The notes under the pieces: model-generated
Told to the model about the DNA's origin: nothing
Database searches by the model: none
Seen by the model: only the letters and a program-made list of their open reading frames with translations
Assembly: GCA_023396065.1 (NCBI GenBank)
Contig: JAEWXF010000027.1
Span: forward strand, 1 to 64,000
Origin: Methanobacteriota archaeon
GTDB taxonomy: Archaea; Halobacteriota; Methanomicrobia; Methanomicrobiales; Methanocorpusculaceae
DNA length: 64,000 bases
Reading direction: 5' to 3'
Program-made: the position numbers and the translations under genes
In this document: in pieces, positions 60,346 to 64,000 of the stretch
How positions within the stretch are numbered: the first letter of the stretch is position 1
Layout: each line of letters begins with the position of its first letter

Positions 60346-63300
60346 ATGCAAAAAAAATCAGTGAAAATTATGGGGGCCCTTCTGATACTGGCCCTCACAA
60401 TCATGATCAGTGTCGGCACAGTATCTGCCGACACTCCCGCCGAAACAGATATTCCTGTATTCGGCACCCTGAGCAGCCCCGGATTACCGGAAACCAACGG
60501 CCCGGTCTCCGGCTACTTCACCTGGAAGGGAGACTACACCCGGACAGGAAACCTTGCCGGAACCGGCCCGCAGACCAACACAACCAGCTGGGTCATCGAC
60601 TTTCTCGCAGACAACCCCGGCTACGTACCACTCGTTGACGGTTCCCCTGTCATCAGCAACGGCAGCGTCTACTTCACCGTCTGGGGCGCCAAAGGCATGG
60701 CCGGAAGCAGCGTAACCAGTGTCGACGGCTTATACAGCTACACCCTCACCGGGACGCAGAACTGGCGCAACGAAGACCTCTCCTCCCGCGGACAGCTCAC
60801 CGTATGGAACGGCAGAATCTACGGGGGCACCGAAGACGGAAAATTATTCTGTGCCGACGAAACCAGTGGAAAAACCCTCTGGCTCACCGACACCATCAGC
60901 GCCTACGCCTACACCGGCTTAACCAGCGCCCCGATCGTCTGTGAAACCAACGGCCGCACCATCGTCTACGTCGTAACCCTGCAGGGAAGTTCCGCAAACC
61001 TGGAAAACAGCCTCTACATCTTCGAAGACCTCGGAGACTCCGTCGGGCAGCTCAAAAAAATCTCCCTCGCAGCCGCTGACGGAAACAGCGGCGGAGCCGG
61101 CATGTTCTCCTCTCCCTCCCTCTCCCCGGACACCACAACTCTGTATGCCCCCGGAAGCGGCGGAGTTACCGCGATAAACACAACCACCTATGAAAAACTC
61201 TGGACATTCGACGCAGGGGCTCGGGGACAGGGGAACGGAAACATCTATGTCGGAACCCCCGTCTACAAAAACGGCCTCCTCTACACGGCCGCGACCGGTA
61301 AACTCTACTGCATCAACGCATCCACCGGCAAAGAAGAGTGGAGCGTAACCAATCCATCCATCCGGCCCAGTACACCCGTCGTCACCGACACGCTGGTCAT
61401 CGCCGCAGGCGCTGAAAAGCAGACCATAAACGGCCTCGTTGCGGATGCTGGCGTTGCCGCCTACCGCCTTGCGGACGGTTCCCCCGCATGGAAATTCACC
61501 GAAGGTGTTCCCAACCGGGCATCCCCGATCGTCTCCGGGACCACCGTCTACTTCGGCACCTACCAGACCGGCACCCTCTATGCAGTAAATACTGAGACCG
61601 GGACAAAAGTCTGGGAATATACCCTGCCGGCTCCCTCCAGCCAGCCGGGCTGGCTCTCCGTCATCGAAGCAACCCCGGCAGTTTTCAACGGAGTCCTCTA
61701 CATCGGTGCCGAGAACGGAATGTTCTACGCCTTCAGTGACAACGGCCCGGGACCAACCCCGACCGTCACCCCGACCCCTACGCCAACGGCAACACCCGGC
61801 GGTGACGACGAACTTACCTATACCCGCATCAATCCGGGAGATGGAGAGTTCACCTACACCACCAACCACCCCGACTGGCCGGAGACAACCTTTACCATCG
61901 GCCACATGACCGCGTTTGGTGTCCTGGAAGCCTCAGGTCTTGACATCCTCACCGCAGAACGCTGGGGCGGCATCTACGTCGACAGCATCGAAGGCCTGTC
62001 CACAGAAAGTTACACGGAAGGCTGGCTGTATCAGGTGAACGGCGTCTCCCCGAACGAAATGGCGAACAACTGCCCGGTGGAAAACGGGGATAAAGTCGTC
62101 TGGTACTACAGCGACGGCATGGGCACCACTCCGGCAGACAGTCGGCAGGTCTACGCCTACCTCGTTGCCACCGAACCAACCCTCCTCTACGACGGCACGG
62201 TTGCCCTGCCTGGCAGCGGAAACGTTACTCAGGCCGGTTTCACCGCCGATATCTGGACTGACCTTGGAGCGCTCGACACCGCGTCGCAGACCGGTATCTT
62301 CACCTACAACGTCTCCGCCAGTTCATACGGCGGCGTCAGTCTCGACGATATCAACGGAATCACCAACGCAGCAGACTGGTCATGGTACTGGGCAACCTAC
62401 CTTAACGGCGGTTACGCCATGAACGGTACCGGACTCAACCCGCTGCAGCCCGGAGATGTACTCACCTATGCCTATCTCCCCTACGTCTACGGGGTGGAAA
62501 GCACCCTTGCGGACGCAGAGTACCTCCTCAACATCACCGTCGCAGAAATGATCTACGACGGCACGGTTTTCCTGCCGAAGGAAGGAACAGTTACTCAGGC
62601 CGGTTTCACCGCCGGAATCTGGACTGACCTTGGGGCCCTCGAAACCGCAGCGCAGACCGGTATCTTCACCTACAACGTCTCCGCCAGTTCATACGGCGGC
62701 GTCAGTCTCGACGATATCAACGGAATCACCAACGCAGCAGACTACTCATGGTACTGGGCAACCTACCTCAACGGTGCCTACGCCATGAACGGTACCGGAC
62801 TCAACCCAATGCAGCCCGGAGATGTACTCACCTATGCCTACCTTCCCTACATCTACGGAACGGAAAGCACCCTTGCGGACGCAAAGTACCTGCTGAACAT
62901 CACCGCCTCCGGCGCAGATATTTTCTATGACGGCGCAGTTCTCCTGCCCAAAGAGGGAACAGTCACCCAGGCCGGTTTCACCGCTGATATCTGGACTGAC
63001 CTCGGGGCGCTGAACACCGCGTCACAGACCGGCATCTTCACCTACAATGTCTCTGCCAGCTCATGGGGCGGTGTCAGTCTCAATGACATCAACGGAATCA
63101 CCAATGCCGCAGACTGGTCATGGTACTGGGCAACCTACCTCAACGGTGCCTACGCCGTAAACGGTACCGGACTCAACCCAATGCAGCCCGGAGATGTACT
63201 CACCTATGCCTACCTCCCCTACGTATACGGAGCGGAAAGCACACTTGCAGATGCAAAGTACCTGCTGAACATCACCGCTGCCGACTCTGATGCCGACAGA

Positions 63301-64000
63301 CTCTACCATGGACCGGTCGCCCTCATCAACGGCACCCTCACCAAAACACCAGTGAACCCTGACTACGAAGATTACGGGGACTATGCCTGGATCATGACCG
63401 AGTACCTCGATGCCGCAACTGACATCGGTGTTCTCACCGCAGCAGCGGAAACAGGCAGCTTCAGCTGGTCACTTGACTATGACGTATTCGATGGTGACGC
63501 ATGGTCCATCCTCTCGGTCAACGACATAGTCTCCGGAACCGACGGCTACTACTGGGTCGCCTTTACGGGAACAAACGCCCACCTCGTGGACGCGACCGAC
63601 ATCACCGCCGGCCAGCAGCTCACCGGAATTGCGGACGGTCAGACGGTAACATATCTGTACACCAGCAAACCGACCGCAGGTTATGCGGAAGCAGCCGCAG
63701 CCGCAACATATCTCATCGACACAACCGCCCGGGTAATCGAACCGGTTAACCTCTACACCGGCCCAGTCACCCTCACCCTCGACCCCCTGACTCTCAATAT
63801 CAGCGGGACCGACCGGCAGTTCAGCGGCATCAGCGGCCTTGCCGCCCTTGACGCCGCAGCAAAAGCCGGAGGATTCACCTATAACATCACCTCCGCCGGC
63901 TGGATCACCGACATCGCCGGACTCAGTCCCGACTGGTACAAAACCGGATACGGCTGGGGTATCTACCTCAACGGCAAAGACACCACTGTCATCACCGACT
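60346..64000 (+). CDS. Giant surface protein: PQQ-like propeller plus DUF4430 repeats (partial)
   Basis: From ATG 60346 the frame stays open for over 1,200 codons to the window edge. It begins with a signal peptide (IMGALLILALTIMISVGTVS, cleavage near SAD). Residues ~40-465 form a PQQ-type beta-propeller with repeated blades (GKLYCINASTGKEEWSV, GTLYAVNTETGTKVWEYT). A Pro/Thr linker (PTPTVTPTPTPTATP) follows. Next comes a DUF4430/transcobalamin-C-like module (FTIGHMTAFGVLEASGLDIL, YTEGWLYQVNGVSPNEMANN), then three near-identical ~120-residue modules and two more divergent ones. Such proteins are S-layer-associated adhesins or binding proteins. The C-terminal anchor is beyond the window. Confidence 0.88.
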   Translation, partial: MQKKSVKIMGALLILALTIMISVGTVSADTPAETDIPVFGTLSSPGLPETNGPVSGYFTWKGDYTRTGNLAGTGPQTNTTSWVIDFLADNPGYVPLVDGSPVISNGSVYFTVWGAKGMAGSSVTSVDGLYSYTLTGTQNWRNEDLSSRGQLTVWNGRIYGGTEDGKLFCADETSGKTLWLTDTISAYAYTGLTSAPIVCETNGRTIVYVVTLQGSSANLENSLYIFEDLGDSVGQLKKISLAAADGNSGGAGMFSSPSLSPDTTTLYAPGSGGVTAINTTTYEKLWTFDAGARGQGNGNIYVGTPVYKNGLLYTAATGKLYCINASTGKEEWSVTNPSIRPSTPVVTDTLVIAAGAEKQTINGLVADAGVAAYRLADGSPAWKFTEGVPNRASPIVSGTTVYFGTYQTGTLYAVNTETGTKVWEYTLPAPSSQPGWLSVIEATPAVFNGVLYIGAENGMFYAFSDNGPGPTPTVTPTPTPTATPGGDDELTYTRINPGDGEFTYTTNHPDWPETTFTIGHMTAFGVLEASGLDILTAERWGGIYVDSIEGLSTESYTEGWLYQVNGVSPNEMANNCPVENGDKVVWYYSDGMGTTPADSRQVYAYLVATEPTLLYDGTVALPGSGNVTQAGFTADIWTDLGALDTASQTGIFTYNVSASSYGGVSLDDINGITNAADWSWYWATYLNGGYAMNGTGLNPLQPGDVLTYAYLPYVYGVESTLADAEYLLNITVAEMIYDGTVFLPKEGTVTQAGFTAGIWTDLGALETAAQTGIFTYNVSASSYGGVSLDDINGITNAADYSWYWATYLNGAYAMNGTGLNPMQPGDVLTYAYLPYIYGTESTLADAKYLLNITASGADIFYDGAVLLPKEGTVTQAGFTADIWTDLGALNTASQTGIFTYNVSASSWGGVSLNDINGITNAADWSWYWATYLNGAYAVNGTGLNPMQPGDVLTYAYLPYVYGAESTLADAKYLLNITAADSDADRLYHGPVALINGTLTKTPVNPDYEDYGDYAWIMTEYLDAATDIGVLTAAAETGSFSWSLDYDVFDGDAWSILSVNDIVSGTDGYYWVAFTGTNAHLVDATDITAGQQLTGIADGQTVTYLYTSKPTAGYAEAAAAATYLIDTTARVIEPVNLYTGPVTLTLDPLTLNISGTDRQFSGISGLAALDAAAKAGGFTYNITSAGWITDIAGLSPDWYKTGYGWGIYLNGKDTTVITD
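62185..63290 (+). repeat. Three tandem ~366-372-bp coding repeats
   Basis: Units begin near 62185, 62551 and 62923. Each reads (Y)DG.V.LP...VTQAGFTA then IWTDLGAL and TGIFTYNVSASS. They continue with GGVSLDDINGITNAAD, WYWATYLNG and LNPMQPGDVLTYAYLPY. DNA identity between units is very high over long stretches, indicating recent duplication or gene conversion. Confidence 0.9.

Noticed and set aside
62185..63290. CRISPR-like or intergenic direct repeats
   Set aside because: The repeats are in frame within one open reading frame and encode conserved protein modules.

Overview
The window is a stretch of archaeal chromosome from a methanogenic euryarchaeon. The order Methanomicrobiales is likely and a Methanocorpusculum-like genus is possible, but the genus is an inference. 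The archaeal markers are archaeosine genes (tgtA, arcS, raSEA), an archaeal type A RNase P RNA, an intron-containing tRNA-Tyr, NMD3, Taw2, an RFC small subunit, archaeal CoA and mevalonate genes, CTP-dependent riboflavin kinase, and DNA gyrase of the kind euryarchaea acquired from bacteria. Many starts lie about 25-28 nt after a TATA box, suggesting leaderless transcripts. Most operons have overlapping ends.

Layout. 1-1.3 kb: the end of a surface protein, a possible 51-codon gene and a decayed MntA/HepT toxin-antitoxin pair. 1.4-7.6 kb: gyrB-gyrA and an aldehyde dehydrogenase. 7.8-9.7 kb: tRNA-Tyr (intron), two identical tRNA-Asp genes, the small subunit of phosphomevalonate dehydratase and a B12-type radical SAM protein. 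10.4-13.5 kb: arcS and tgtA. 13.6-15.6 kb: an accessory patch with a truncated restriction-type gene, RhuM- and BRO-like remnants and one intact BRO gene. 15.6-21.1 kb: AMMECR1, RNase P RNA, two radical SAM proteins, and a DUF2178/XRE pair. 21.5-29.8 kb: ribB-ribK, the HMG-CoA synthase operon (regulator, mvaS, thiolase, DUF35), an acyl-CoA synthetase, a CARF-like regulator and a HAD phosphatase. 29.9-38 kb: an ACT-MBL fusion, then a minus-strand run DUF424-nmd3-taw2-coaBC-pok-pps-rfcS. 38.1-42.4 kb: two sugar-isomerase-like barrels, a membrane protein, a zinc-ribbon protein, a UPF0200 kinase and RNase Z. 42.6-48.4 kb: a polyphosphate cluster, ppk, CHAD-phosphoesterase fusion, ppx. 49.2-56.7 kb: raSEA, a surface protein, tRNA-Ser, an M13 peptidase, hypC-hypA-hypE and pyrC. 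56.7-64 kb: a candidate structured RNA, a membrane-spanning winged-helix regulator with a secreted partner, a gene-poor stretch, and a very large repeat-bearing surface protein running off the end.

Several pathways meet here. Three archaeosine genes lie in two loci. The mevalonate route is represented by thiolase, DUF35, HMG-CoA synthase and a phosphomevalonate dehydratase subunit. Three CoA biosynthesis genes form an overlapping operon.

The most unusual signals are four. One is a dispersed palindromic element with a perfect or near-perfect 9-bp stem and 3-nt loop, found in two intergenic regions and once in frame inside the CHAD gene, much like Rickettsia palindromic elements. The second is a secreted protein next to a membrane-anchored double winged-helix regulator. 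The third is a set of mutually exclusive hairpins over the ppk ribosome binding site. The fourth is an RFC-like subunit with a broken Walker B motif inside the CoA operon.
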